From the NCBI GenBank assembly GCA_032622095.1, contig CP136066.1, forward strand, positions 56,200,609 through 56,264,608: a DNA stretch of 64,000 nt, written 5' to 3'. The notes under the pieces are model-generated. The model saw nothing but the letters and a program-made list of their open reading frames with translations. It was not told the origin of the DNA and searched no databases. Shown here piece after piece: positions 33,340 through 45,249 of this stretch. Each line of letters starts with the position of its first letter. The stretch's first letter is position 1. Source of the DNA: Siphonodentalium dalli (taxonomy: Eukaryota > Mollusca > Scaphopoda > Gadilida > Siphonodentaliidae). The position numbers and the translations under genes are program-made.

Positions 33340-35095
33340 ATTGTACAAAGTTTTCGGGGCCATTATTATGAACCGTGTGTGGAGAAGTCCACTGTGTGTG
33401 AACTTTCCGAGTGATCAATAGAATGGTTTTCAGAAAAAAACATCAGCTGCATAATGTCATCATTCATATTGCAGGAAGTAGTTTCATTTTCATCTGATAT
33501 GGGTTCTCGTTCCTTTGTTTGTTTCCTCGATTCAGCAAAGGCCTTCGATCGCGTATGGCATTCAGGACTATTGTTTAAACTCTACCATTTTGGAATCCAA
33601 GGTAAACTTCTTAGGATAATAAGTAACATGCACAAGGATTGCACCAGCAAATTCTATACAACGACGCTATCTCGGAATCATTTCCAATCTCACAAGGAAC
33701 GCGCCAGGGAGCCGTTTGTTCACCGTTCTTCTATCTTGTTTTCGTTAACGACTTACTTCTCGAACTCGCAACTTGGGATGACCATCGACAATATCGCATG
33801 CTCGGCCCCTACCACAGCAGACGATATAGCAGTTGTATCGCTCACGAAAACTGGTCTCGACGCAATGCTGTCCATCTGCCACACGTACATTGCTAAGTGG
33901 AGGTTCCAGTTTTCAACTACTAAAAGCAAGATCGTTGTCTTCAACAAGACAGCTCGTCAGCATGAACAGCATATGGCATGGCAACTCGGCGGGAATTCTC
34001 TCAGTGAGGCCACATAATGCACACATCTCGGAATCACTCACGGAAAGTTCAATAATACATCCACCCGATCAGAGCTCATAGCCCACAAAATGAGAAATAC
34101 ATACTTCTCTTTGGTGGGCAAGCAAATGACTCAATCATGTTCTCCATCAGTGATGGCCAAACTATTGAAATGCATTGTTCTTCCAAATGTGCTATATGGA
34201 TGTGAATTACTGCCTGTGGACAACGACTCTGCGATTTTGACAATTGAAAGGTCATTCCGACTGTGCGTCAAACATCTACAATCACTCCCAACTAGGACAC
34301 CAACTGATGTGGCCCTCAGTCTCCTTGGATTGATGCCGGTTGAGAGAGAAATCCATATCCGGAAACTGTTCTTCCTTGGGAACCTCGTGCACCTACCGGT
34401 TGGACATCAGACACCTCTAAGAATATTCCTGGTCAAGGCTTATCAGCATTTACTTTTCAAGCGCCCCAGTTCCGGATTTGTTAGCGACACTTTCATGCTA
34501 TTAGAAAAATATAATCTCTCAATGATTCTGACTGACTTTTTGAATAACAGAATATTCCCATCTAAATATGATTGGAAGAAAATGGTCCATGAAAAGGTCG
34601 AAGCAGACTATACTGTTCATCTTGGCATCGATCAACGACACTCAATGCCGACGTATCTCTATTCATATGCTGCCACCCACAGCCCAATCAAACATGGAGA
34701 GTTTGGAACTTGTGCAAGACTCACCGCCACTCTCACAACCACTGAAACACTTGGCGAAGCTGCTCAACAAGTCTACTTACCCAAATAACTTAACGTGTAA
34801 AATATGTAACTCTAACTATAATAATGAGTTATACCATACATTGTGGTCATGCAGGTCAACCACAATGATATACCTAGTAGATAAGTACTGGGACATGATT
34901 ATTAACAAACACGGAGTCTCCATGTATATCTTCTTGTCCTCGCTAGCACCAATGGAGCTGATGACTGTGTTCTTGGGAGGTCAGACCCCGTCGCCATCAG
35001 CGGAAATCCATGATTGCTTGGACATGATTATCATGGACACAAGTTACTTTTTGTTCCATATATGCAAAATGGTCAACAACAGCGGCAACAACTAA
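33340..35095 (+). pseudogene. 5'-truncated LINE reverse transcriptase
   Basis: The reverse transcriptase domain begins at NRVW...SDQ-NGF (with an in-frame TAG). Motif A is CFLDSAKAFDRVW (catalytic D at codon 33,529), motif B SQGTRQGAVCSPFF in another frame, motif C TADDIAVVSL back in the first frame. An in-frame TAA at 34,015 interrupts EAT and CTHLGI, and the thumb region with VLPNVLYGCELL follows. After a frameshift near 34,700 the C-terminus gives CKICNSNYNNELYHTLWSC, a C-x-x-C...H...C knuckle. It belongs with the LINEs at 59 and 63 kb. Such proteins nick DNA and prime reverse transcription at the target; this copy lacks the endonuclease and is dead. Confidence 0.88.
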
Positions 35096-35967
35096 GACAT
35101 ATACTAATGTATATACATGTACATGTTTATCGTTCGTCTACTCGATGATAGACAGTACGAATAAGACATAGTTTGTCTTCCAACTTACTGTATATTATAT
35201 ATAATTTAAATGTAATCATATATGTGTGTAAATATAAACTCTCCCGAGAGGAGGCAATACATGATAATAATAGTACGGATTCACCTGTTAAAACAAAAAG
35301 TGTGGTCACAAGTGACTGGACAATTTCACGCCTTACATGTTACCAAAAAGTATGCCATTAAGATATTTTACTTTTACATGTACATAAATTTGAGTTTTAA
35401 CTGTGAAGCATGTAGCTTTGTTCTTGTTATGGCTTAAAAGGGCATGCCGATTCATGTTTTAGAATGGTCGAAATTAGTATTACTCATAACTGAATAGTGA
35501 TGGGTTGGCTTATCAGCTATTACTAGTATCGTTTTTTATTTACAGCCATATTTATACAGTAGTTAGTGAAAGGCGAACACATTACGCGTGCGCAGCCTTT
35601 TTCCGGATTAAATTATACGAGGGAGATAACAAACTTGATCCTCTGCAAACTGCAAAGTTGCATAAGTATTGTCTATCACTTTATGCATAGAGGAATTACA
35701 TTTCATCAAAACTATGATCGTAACATAAGAACTAAGATATATTTTTCAGTTACGAATAATACTAGTTTCGACCATTCAAAAACATATGAATCGTAATGCC
35801 TACCGGGAAATCATATTGTCACCATGGGACCTGGCTAATTCTATGGTAAATTAGCAAATTAAGAGCAAAAAATTGGTGTTGACCCATGAAAAATACCATT
35901 AGTTACGGTCTTGATATTAATTAAACGGTGTTGAACCGTAAAAAATACAACGGTCTGACAGTTACTG
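35096..35967. other. Non-coding stretch with ACGGT-rich end
   Basis: Up to about 35,880 nothing is recognised. From 35,880 to 35,967 ACGGT/ACCGT motifs cluster (TTACGGTC, AAACGGTG, GAACCGTAAAAAATAC, ACGGTCTGACAGTTAC). A similar ACGGT-rich stretch lies just right of the partner inverted end at 48,821. Confidence 0.45.
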
Positions 35968-36540
35968 CACTGCCAAAAATATTTTCTCAATTCAGGAAAA
36001 AAAAAATCTTGAAATGAGAAATTATCTTGGGAGAATAGCTAGAAAAATAAGAAAAACATATTTTCTAGGTCAAGAAATGAAAGGGTGGAAAAATTTCTTG
36101 TCTGAGAAAATTTCTTTAAGAAAACACAGTAATCTTAGTAAGAAAATCCTAGTAAAAAAATCTTCGTATAGATTTTTTTTCTTAATGTAGGAAAGATTGT
36201 TTTTCTCACATAAGTTTATTTTTCTTGAAATAAGATAAGTTTAAGATACTGCGATTATCTTGGGAGAATAGCTAGAAATTTAAGAAAGCTATACAATTAA
36301 TCTAGAACAAGAAATTATATTTTCTATAGTTAGAAATATCGTCAAGATATTTTTTCTTAAGTGATGCCAATTTTTTCTAGAATGAGATTTTCTCAAGCAG
36401 GAAAATAAATCTAAGTAAGGAAAACAAGTTTTCTTAACTAGGAATATTTTCCCCAATTAGGAAAGATACATTAGAAAACAATTCTTAATTAAGAAAAACA
36501 TTTAATTTTAAATTAATATATAATTTCAATTGTGTTTTAA
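35968..36540. mobile_element. CACTG inverted terminus, left (EnSpm/CACTA-like)
   Basis: Starts CACTGCCAAAAATATTTTCT and is full of TCTTGAAA/AAGAAAA subterminal repeats, including a tandem reuse of ATTATCTTGGGAGAATAGCT at 36,028 and 36,254. The inverted partner ends at 48,820, and TG flanks both ends. CACTR termini with a 2-3 bp target duplication and subterminal repeats are known for EnSpm/CACTA elements. Confidence 0.6.
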
Positions 36541-36628
36541 AATATACAATTGACATTTATTCTGAATATAAAAACTTCTTTGTAAATATCATTGTTAAAT
36601 GTATAATAGAGACAATAAGGGGGCTTAA

Positions 36629-37121
36629 AGGCACGGGAGGCCTTAGTTGTCGAAAATATTCATATTTGTTTCAATCACCGTAAACAGAAAAACATTAAAA
36701 CGCATAGAGTTTTGTTCATATATACCATGACCATCGCGTAAACAGCATGCTATCATAAAGACCTACTATATTTTACCTAAGCAGGAGCCTGATTGTGTTA
36801 CAGAAGGCAGCACAGTGTTACTGGCTAATCACACACAAATCATATAAATGCTCTTTATTCGTTCCATATCAAAATTCAGCAACAATGAACGCTCTTTATG
36901 TTTACCATCATAATATAAACAAACACCAGGAAAGTACCTTTTTATGCTTTTGTTTACATAAGAATGGTCAAACATATGACAATAACATACTGTTTATGCG
37001 ATATTTCCTATTTGTATACGGACAAAGTCTGTCTACATTTTAATATTCTTTCTGTTTGTGGCGGTTTTTGACCGGTGGAAATATTTTCACAGCATACCCA
37101 CCGCCAAGGCCTCCCGTACCT
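36629..37121. mobile_element. TTAA-flanked MITE, 493 bp
   Basis: The TIRs AGGCACGGGAGGCCTTAG / complement of CCAAGGCCTCCCGTACCT and TTAA at 36,625-36,628 and 37,122-37,125 define it. Its right half is the same family as 1-246. No ORF of note. Confidence 0.82.
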
Positions 37122-37426
37122 TTAAACTTTAAATATACAATCAACAATTTCTCGTTACAGTTATGGGTTTCTAAAATTGCAAGAGGCCAAACAAGATACT
37201 GTGTACATTCGCGAAATGAAACTATACAAAGTACCTGTATCTTGTTCTGCCTCTTAAAATTGTATAAACCTATATATGCAACAAAAACTATATTGATTGC
37301 TAATAATTACATCCCGACACATGATTTTCAATATATTTATAGAAAGAGTTACCTCAAATCTGTCGGTTGCTAAAAAAATATATAACAATTTCTGTTATTT
37401 GAGTATCCAGTTCAAACGATAGGAAA

Positions 37427-37690
37427 AAAAATCATCACACATGACAAAACAAGCACTGTATGTGCCTTAATAAACATCGTAACCCTGTATTTTTAAATGC
37501 ACATATTCTAGGACGGGTGATGTGTAATAAACACAGAAAGACACTTGTATTAATGGATTTGTTGATACGGCACTTGTGCCATTGAGGAAAGATAGAACTC
37601 TAGGGTGTGCTGTTCATTCCGTCATTGTGCGCTAGCACTCGTGTCATATCAACAAACCCATAAACAAAATTGTGTAATTCTGTGTATATA
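37427..37690 (+). mobile_element. Hairpin element, family P, copy 2
   Basis: Diverged and opposite-orientation relative of 4,021-4,273: ATCATCACACATGACAAAAC, CCTGTATTTTTAAATGCAC, TCTAGGAC, TGTGTAATAAACACAG, then a degraded palindrome GTTGATACGGCACTTGTG...CATATCAACAAACCC. Confidence 0.65.
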
Positions 37691-37795
37691 CAGCATGGTT
37701 TCAATAGCTGTTTCATGAATCATGCAGATTGCAGGTTTACTGTTCAGGTACTAGCCCAAGTCTTTTCGGTATGCAACAGCTTGAGATATCGAATA

Positions 37796-37940
37796 CAGTA
37801 ATGCCCCCGAGTATAATCGACTCCTTAAACACAGTAGAATTATGGGTAACTTTTCAGGATTTAGTCGGAAATATGGCTTGTTGCCATTCATCGGAAAGCT
37901 CTCTGAGAGCTTTCCGATGAATGGCAACAAGCCTCATTTT
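37796..37940. mobile_element. CAGTAATGCCC-family element, chimeric or truncated
   Basis: Left end CAGTAATGCCCCCGAG... with TA before it, then ATTATGGGTAAC and TCAGGATTTAGTCGGAAATA as in the complete copy at 38,209. The right half is replaced by a 58 bp perfect-looking hairpin, GCTTGTTGCCATTCATCGG / complement around AGCTCTCTGAGAGCT. Confidence 0.65.
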
Positions 37941-38208
37941 AACAGTGATGTTTATCAGAATTGCTAGCATGCAATGCCATTCTTTCATATAAATTACTCA
38001 CAAAATATCAAAAGACCAGATGTGAGTATAATATAAATTTATCACCCCATTTTATGCAGGGATACATAAAATAAACATAACATATGTTACTAGTATGCTT
38101 TAAAGTCAACATTGACAATTAAAGGTAAACAATCTCTCCATGGTCTCCATATCATCAGATTCTAAGAACAACATTTCTTAATCAATTAATTACCAAAACA
38201 TAATGCTA

Positions 38209-38360
38209 CAGTAATGGCCAAAGTAATCGACCACTTAACCACAGCTGAATTATGGGTAATTTTTCAGGATTTAGTCGGAAATATAAGAGCTTTCCGATGA
38301 ATGGCAACAAGCCATTTAATTCTGCTGTGGTTAAGTGGTCAATTACTTTGGGCATTACTG
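38209..38360. mobile_element. CAGTAATGCCC-family MITE, complete, 152 bp
   Basis: TIRs CAGTAATGGCCAAAGTAA / complement of TTACTTTGGGCATTACTG, continuing through CGACCACTTAACCACAGC on both sides; TA at 38,207-38,208 and 38,361-38,362. Confidence 0.82.
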
Positions 38361-38362
38361 TA

Positions 38363-40020
38363 ACTACTGTCAACTCTAGTGTAACATTTTCCAAAACGTG
38401 TTATAAATCAACATTTTGTTCATCGCAACTTGGTATCAAGATTATGTCAATCGACTCATTGAATATTTGCTAGGCCGGGAAATATTCATGGTGGTGAAAA
38501 ATAACAGATTTCAAAAAATTATATTTTTTAACTCAGAACTTTAAAGGGTGTGTTCCTCAACTCGAATAAGTTATTTTTACCCCTGAAGCCAAAGAAATGG
38601 TAATTGAGGAGCGTGAACTCGGATTATCTGTCTTTAAATGTACATGTATGGTACATGTCTAAGCCACATTAAGCTCCTTGTACATATTACTTGGTGATAC
38701 AGCAGGTTGACAAAGATAAAGGAACATCAGAATATTTTTATTCTGTGATGGATTTTAAGGCCTGTATGTGTGTACATGTACATGAATCTGATTATATTGA
38801 CATGCTGCAATAATTTGTCACTTAAAGTGATGTGAAACACTCCAATAGGGTGATAAAATATAAATGGAGAATAATCTTGTTCAAAGTAGTACTTTTTACA
38901 AATATTATATCCAAATTAACAACACACACCATCATTCGTATACATAATTAAATGCAGTAACTATCAAAGGCGAACTCGTTTTCGTTATATTATCGCCGAT
39001 AGATGCGCCCCGAATCGAGTAGTAAATATTCACAAATGAGCGTAGTTCAGACAATGTGTTCTATGGAGTGATACGGTTGATTTGCTTTCGATTTTCGGCT
39101 ATGTTAGTAGAATGCTACCTTCTTTCAGTTGGCATAGTGCCTTGGTACTAACTGATCAGTTTCACGCACCAGAACAAGTGCATAATATATCTTTAAAAGT
39201 TCATATCCTTCAGACAAGCTCAGAAACAAGGCTTGAGACTGATCCATGGGTACTGTTGTGCTTTGTGTAGAGATATGAAACTGGTACACCTCCAAATTCT
39301 GGTCAATGTAGTATGAAGTACGGTATAACAAAGGTTATGCATACACTGGATGCCATAGTGCACATTTTCTGAGACTCATACAGGTACATACAGAAGCATA
39401 CAGGTACATGTACATGTATGTTGTAGAATTGAATTCACTAACTTCACTTGCCAAGATTTTCACCACTAAGTCTGATAAAATGTAGACGTCACTGATCGGT
39501 CTCCATCAAGGAAGGAATGGATGTGTCATTTTTGCCTTTGATGACGACATTGGTCATCATTTGGTTATATATTAAAGCCTCCCCTTCGCTGCACACTGCA
39601 CAGTACTGAATTCAGTGCATACCATTCATTGGTATACATATGGTACATGTATATAGCCAGGACTGTCACAAAGCAACAACTCACATTATGTCATGCATGG
39701 ACGAATACCGATAACATCTAGATTACATGTATCCGTTACATGTACACCGAATAACATTTGAAATCCTTCCTCATCCAGTCTTGGACAGAATTAATAATAT
39801 TGGTATCAAGTGTAATCATTATCTGCAAGAAACACTCAGGAAACATGATTCTATGATTGGTTATCAGATATCAGGCCTTGAATGAAATTTGTATGTCTCA
39901 ATCCAATCAGGCAGCTCCTCCTGTCTGAAAAATAAGATTTGAATGCTTGTAATGACATCAGAAAAGCGGAATGACTAATCATGTACATATTATTAAGATG
40001 TACGGTCCAAATTAATCACC
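38363..40020. other. Non-coding stretch
   Basis: Holds a diverged partner of the 20.87 kb motif (CGTAGTTCAGACAATGTGTT at about 39,042) and short ACATGTACATGTATGTTGTAG runs also seen near 2,800. No gene is recognised. Confidence 0.35.
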
Positions 40021-40021
40021 C

Positions 40022-40043
40022 GGGGGGGGGGGGGGGGGGGGGG
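40022..40043. repeat. G-run, 22 nt
   Basis: Uninterrupted G tract after AATCACCC; no paired tract nearby. Confidence 0.9.
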
Positions 40044-40464
40044 CAGTTATAACAGTATTGTTATCCATTCAAACGCTGCATGTTGGTCAGAATCAGCTAC
40101 AGATACATATATTTACATACTAAGTGTTGTCATCACTAAATCCAGCATACTGATTGGTCCGCGCCCACGTGGCTAGTTGCAGTTATTTCTCGGTGAATGC
40201 GCAACGGCTCATAACACCAAGCTCACAACACCATCCATACGTCATTGGGTTTGGAAAGACGAACGCGTAATGTTTTGGGCGCATTTGGACTCGCGCAGGA
40301 TTGACTTAATACATCACCTGGTTGCAATATGAAGAGAAATTGTTCCTATTAACTTTTGCCAAGGGTGCTATTGGGTACTTTGGGCTGTTTTTGTCACGAT
40401 ACACTATTCAATTTAAATACATTTACAAAAGTGGCTTTTTCGCTAAATATATATTAATATAAGG

Positions 40465-40607
40465 ATTAACTGTCATGTAGACTATTTTAATGGAGATGTA
40501 ACCGTGAGGTAAGTGGTCATAACTTGTATGTAAAGGGTTTTACACAAGTTATGTCCACTTACCTCACAGGTTACATCTCCATAAAAACAGTCCACATGAC
40601 AGTTAAT
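40465..40607. repeat. Long hairpin
   Basis: Arms ATTAACTGTCATGTAGAC...GGAGATGTAACC...GAGGTAAGTGG and their complement pair over about 60 nt, with a loop around TATGTAAAGGGTTTTAC. Confidence 0.75.
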
Positions 40608-40869
40608 ACTTATGTACATGTACTAGTAGCATATACCGTTGTAACAGGATACCTCCCCTTAAATATCTCCCCACTCACGATACCCACATGAATGACTAAA
40701 ATAAAATTTCACTCATTTGATATGCTACTTGAACAAACAAAATTAAATAAAAAACAAACGTAAATCTCATAAAACATCTTTTTCGAGCCATTTCATGGTT
40801 AAACGATATCAAAACTTCAAAAGGGTGAATTTTCTTTTAGTCATATATTGGGGGAATGTCAGGGAATTA

Positions 40870-40960
40870 CAGTAATGCCCAAAGTAAGTGACCACTTAAC
40901 CTCAGGATTGTGGGTAATTTTTCAGGATTTATTCAGAAATATGGCTTGTGTGGTCTCACA
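40870..40960. mobile_element. CAGTAATGCCC-family element, left half
   Basis: CAGTAATGCCCAAAGTAAGTG, ACCACTTAACC and TTTTTCAGGATTTATTCAG match the left half of 38,209-38,360; TA precedes it and no right end follows. Confidence 0.7.
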
Positions 40961-41280
40961 CCAGAAACTTCTAACACAGCAGTACTAGAAGGTTACCGCT
41001 TCAACACTGCACAAAATCGGTTGATATTTATGTAAAATATACTAAGCAGACTAGGTGTTATGTATTGCTCCGCGTACCTATTTTTCCATGTACCTAAGAA
41101 TAAGTCAAGCCCTGTTCCATGTGTGAGGTATGGCTACATGTATACTCAAAGTAATTGGCCACCTCTTAATATAGTACCCCCCCCCCCCGTTAATACTGCA
41201 GTATTAAAGATATAAAGCACAGTAACCTCCAACACCTCATTATGGTTACTAGTACAGTTTCAACGCTGCATATACCGCAG

Positions 41281-41385
41281 TTACACCCCATATGCATGTT
41301 GTCATGTTACACCCTATATGCATGTTGTCATGTTACACCCCATATGCATGTTGTCATGTTACACCCCATATGCATGTTGTCATGT
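41281..41385. repeat. 26 bp minisatellite, four units
   Basis: TTACACCCCATATGCATGTT-GTCATG repeats at 41,281, 41,307, 41,333 and 41,359, nearly identical. Confidence 0.95.
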
Positions 41386-41828
41386 TTCGCATGCATGAAA
41401 ATAAAATGCAGTGTTTTTCCTCATATCTGTGGAACGGATGGCCTTCGTTGCATGTACATGTATATAGTACTCCAAATATAGGACATGGGAACGCTGATAG
41501 AAAAATTGTATTGTATATACGGGGGTTAAATGTAGCACATAATGAACTTTGAAGTTGCCAACATTGTTTCGGCTGTCAATTTATAAACTCCACCCATCCA
41601 TGTTGTCATGCTGCATTGATTGGCATCACACAAACAAGCATGAAAATATAATTTAGTGATTCATCTTATTCATGCATATATAAGTTCATTGAACAAGATC
41701 CATGTGGCTGTTTTAATTTTCAACTTTTGGTGTGATATTTGTTGGTGTATCATAACTGCATGGTGCTCCACAACAGTAATCGACTTGATACCGTGGTGGA
41801 TATCATATACTGCGATCATTACCAGGTA
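41386..41828. other. Non-coding stretch
   Basis: No feature recognised. Confidence 0.3.
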
Positions 41829-41960
41829 TCCCCCCCCCCCCCGCGGAAAAAAAACTGCGGGACACAACGTACCGGGAGTGGGGGGGGGGGGGGGGTACCT
41901 GGGCGTAAAAAAATTACACGTAAATTTTGTCCTTATTCATTTATGGGGGGTTGCATGTAA
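41829..41960. repeat. G/C-tract element
   Basis: A C-run (41,830-41,843) and CGCGGAAAAAAAACTGCGGG face a G-run of 16 nt that leads into GGTACCTGGGCG. The C-run and G-run ends in inverted orientation with GGTACC at the inner edge match the other G-tract islands. Confidence 0.5.
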
Positions 41961-41999
41961 AAAAAAATCCAAATATGTATTTTCAGACTCACAACTTCA

Positions 42000-42566
42000 A
42001 TTTTCTCTCATTTTATAGAATATGGATTAACCTTAATATCCAAATCATATATACATGAGTAGTACAATCCACATAAAACAATTTTGGATAACCACTGTCT
42101 TGGTTTACATGTGATATTGACCCCATTAACCCTCTTAATAATGCCAACTATGTCAGTGTCTACCAGTCGATTGCAGAATTCTACCCTGCGATCGCTTATA
42201 TGGCAAATTTTTACTGCAGAACTATCCCATGTATTAAACAATTTCTCCTCCAATGGTATCAGAAAACAGTTATATGCTGGTATCTCACTCATCTCATTTA
42301 CATCAGATTTTTCAAAGTCGAGGTAATGACTAGTTGTCATTTTTTAAAGTGCATACATAGCGTTGCGATCACCAATATACATGTTTGTACATGTCATGAC
42401 ATCACGAGGTACAAATCTGCGTTCTACTGGTAGACAATGACCATTTTAGTCATAATAATCTAAACTAAGTTACCATCCACCTTCTCGTGAATTGTATGCT
42501 CAGGTGTTTTTTTCGGTTTCCGGTCAAACCGAGTTGTTGTCCGGCTGGGGTAGATTTGATTTTTCT
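42000..42566. other. Non-coding stretch
   Basis: No gene or repeat family recognised; a minus-strand frame of 110 codons has no family resemblance. Confidence 0.3.
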
Positions 42567-42720
42567 GGGGGGGGGGGGGGGGGGGGGGGGGGGCAAATGG
42601 TCAGTGGAAAAAAAACTGCAGTTTTTGCTGTTTTGGGGGGGGGGGGGTACCCAAACCGAAGAAAACAGTTTTTTCCACCCTGTGTCTGCAGTTTTTTTCC
42701 GGCCCCCCCTGCCCCCCCCT
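42567..42720. repeat. G-tract element with inverted G/C ends
   Basis: A G-run of about 30 nt opens it, then GGAAAAAAAACTGCAG, a second G-run followed by GGTACCCAAACCG, GAAAACAGTTTTTTCCACC, CTGCAGTTTTTTTCC, and two C-runs close it. CTGCAG and GGAAA...TTTCC are mirrored, so it can fold back on itself. Confidence 0.6.
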
Positions 42721-43144
42721 TTTTAAGGTCCATAATTTTTAGGATAGCGGTATATACATGTATTGGTGACAATGTACAAATATTCATCTGCATGGTAGCT
42801 ATAGATATAAACTCACCACTGGTATTTTGGCGAACAGACTTCCAGTGATATTTCACCTGTCATTTGTTCATTGCCACGTGTCTAGCTAGACAGGACCGAT
42901 GCTTAAGACTAATCATGGGCGAAATCAATCTTCATATGTTGAAGATGAGAGGGCATGATGCCGCATCCACCATGGCTAATGAATCTGGTATTTCTGTAAT
43001 TGAAGAAAAAATACATGTACATATATATGTGATATGGATGCATGTATTTTCATAATTTGCAAACATATTCAAAAAACAAGTGTAAAGTTCATTCTTCCAA
43101 CAATATTAGCATTTTCGGCGATTCAGATGTCAGAAGACCATAAT
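42721..43144. other. Non-coding stretch
   Basis: No feature recognised. Confidence 0.3.
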
Positions 43145-43850
43145 TCAATCGTAAGTGGAGGAATCGGGCCTGACAAAATCATGGATAGTTTGTTACGATG
43201 TCATCGCAGATGAGTATATTTAATATCGGTGGTTAACCACGTGATTAACTATCCTATGATATTTCCATTTACTTTGTACGATTTTTACGTACACGCAAAT
43301 TTCACCAAGTGGAGGTAACCAAGGATACGTCACAATTTTGCAATTCTGCATTGATATAACTCGTGATCATGTCGTGAGCATGCGCAGTCCAACTATCGGT
43401 TATTACCCAAGATGGGAATCTGTCCACTTACAATTGAATCGTAGTCATATGAATCATGAATGTTCACTCAGTGAACGTACAGATGAAAGATACAATCTTA
43501 AGTGGAGGAACCGGGATCAACGAGATCGTGGATAGTTTGTTCACATGATTACGATGTCGTACATGATGAAATCACAGTTTTTTGTAAAGCATGTGATTGA
43601 CTATCATGCGATCCTTCAGGCCACAATTTTTACATACACATGACTGATTAGTGATTACGTCGCAAATGGGGATAACCAAGGATACGCCACAATTTCGCTT
43701 TTAAATAAAACAGTGCATGATATTATTTTTTACCTACGATTTTGAGGTGAGCATGCACAGTTGAGCGGTTACTTCCTACGACAGAAATATTTCCACTTAC
43801 GATTGTATCGTGGTAATCTGAACGTTCACTTAGTGTTAAATTGGCCATGG
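43145..43850. repeat. Diverged tandem repeat, about 350 bp units
   Basis: TAAGTGGAGGAA(T/C)CGGG occurs at 43,151 and 43,500, TCATGGATAGTTTGTT/TCGTGGATAGTTTGTT after each, and AACCAAGGATACG(T/C)CACAATTT at 43,318 and 43,675. Two units and part of a third. Confidence 0.7.
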
Positions 43851-44747
43851 CATGACGATATTAAAGAGATTGTGGGAATTCTATCAGGTTGACATTTGTT
43901 AGAATAATGGTATGAAGTACCGGTATAACTGATCATAACTGACAATTTCCTTATAAGCTACATGTATATTTTCAATAACTGGGACCTTTTAATATTCCAA
44001 CTATTGTCATATTAATGTCGACCGATAATGCACTGCATTTATGGCCGAATTTGATTTTGCAGACGAAAATAGCCATCCCCGGACAGTTTTTCCTTTTATG
44101 AAGCATCGAATTTAGGCCAATTTATAATTCATTAAAAATCGTTTTTGCAGTTGGGAACACAGTTGGGAATATTGTGTAGGGCTACCTTTATATATGATTC
44201 ATAAATGCCATATAATCATAGTCCGTCAGAAGTTACTATTTTGACCAAAAAAATGTTCATTTATCAATGACGGATTCCATTTTCTGAAATATTTAACGGA
44301 AACAAAATTAGGCCGATTTACTATCAAATTTCATTTGAATAAAACAGGATAAGTCGTGCATTTTTAATTGTAGTTCGATTAAGTATTTTACTAGTAACAG
44401 TCTGTTCATAATGAGAAATCACTTCAATTGATGACTAATTAGTTTCACTTACCTAAAATCCGATCAATTTGTATCCTATGAAAACGTAAGATGAACGTCC
44501 AGCCTCGATCTGCGCCGGTAGGTTAAAAAAATAGACATCATTGTGCCGCTGTTGTAAAGTGGAACGAAATTACACGCTTCAAGAACTTTTACCTCAAATT
44601 TGCAATAATAAAAGTTCAACGAAGCAATAGATTGATAAGGCCACCACCAACAGGAGCGTGAAGACAGGGTTATTGGGGTGTATATATCCCAAACAGTTCT
44701 AATAATTAAAAATTTCATGACTGCCACATTAGTTGTAAACTTCACAC
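43851..44747. other. Non-coding stretch
   Basis: No feature recognised. Confidence 0.3.
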
Positions 44748-45118
44748 CATATAAGAGCACCCCACCCCCTGGAATACGGAATAATACCACTTAACACAGA
44801 GGGTGGAATGCGAAATACCAGTTAACAGCCATATGGATAAATTCTCTATTGCCGTACGAACGCCGGTCATCATGTCCATGTCTAAATTGATATAAATTGA
44901 TGATCGACGATCTGTATGTCAAACCGTGCATTTATTGTGACAAACATCGCATTTGTATTATTCTTATGATCGTTTTATTGGAAGGTTGGTATACGAATAC
45001 CGGTATTTTTGGAATACCGAATACCTCCTAACAGAGGGGCCGGAATATGGCGTACCTCATAACAGGGCATGGAATACAGCGTACGAAATGGGGGGGGGGG
45101 GGGGCTCTTATACCGGAT
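44748..45118. mobile_element. Inverted pair with TATAAGAGC-C-tract ends
   Basis: TATAAGAGCACCCCACCCCC then TGGAATACGG at the left is mirrored by the complement of CGTACGAAATGG...GGGGCTCTTATA at the right, with AACAGAGG(G)-type motifs inside both arms. The pairing is imperfect. A short element with C-tract ends is likely. Confidence 0.45.
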
Positions 45119-45249
45119 ATGACATATATTACATAAAAAAAAAACACTCACCGCGCTGTTGAAGGGGGGATGTCTGTGTAACCTTTGTTTATTAATTTAA
45201 CCCTTTCATAACGGGAGTTAGGCTGGTGCAGCATTAAGGACGCTGTTTG

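Noticed and set aside
41242-41552. Frames with repeated HVVMLHPICM peptides
   Set aside because: Translation of the 26 bp minisatellite.
44476-44790. 104-codon minus-strand frame
   Set aside because: No recognisable motif, overlaps an inverted C-tract repeat at one end, and composition is like the surrounding non-coding DNA.
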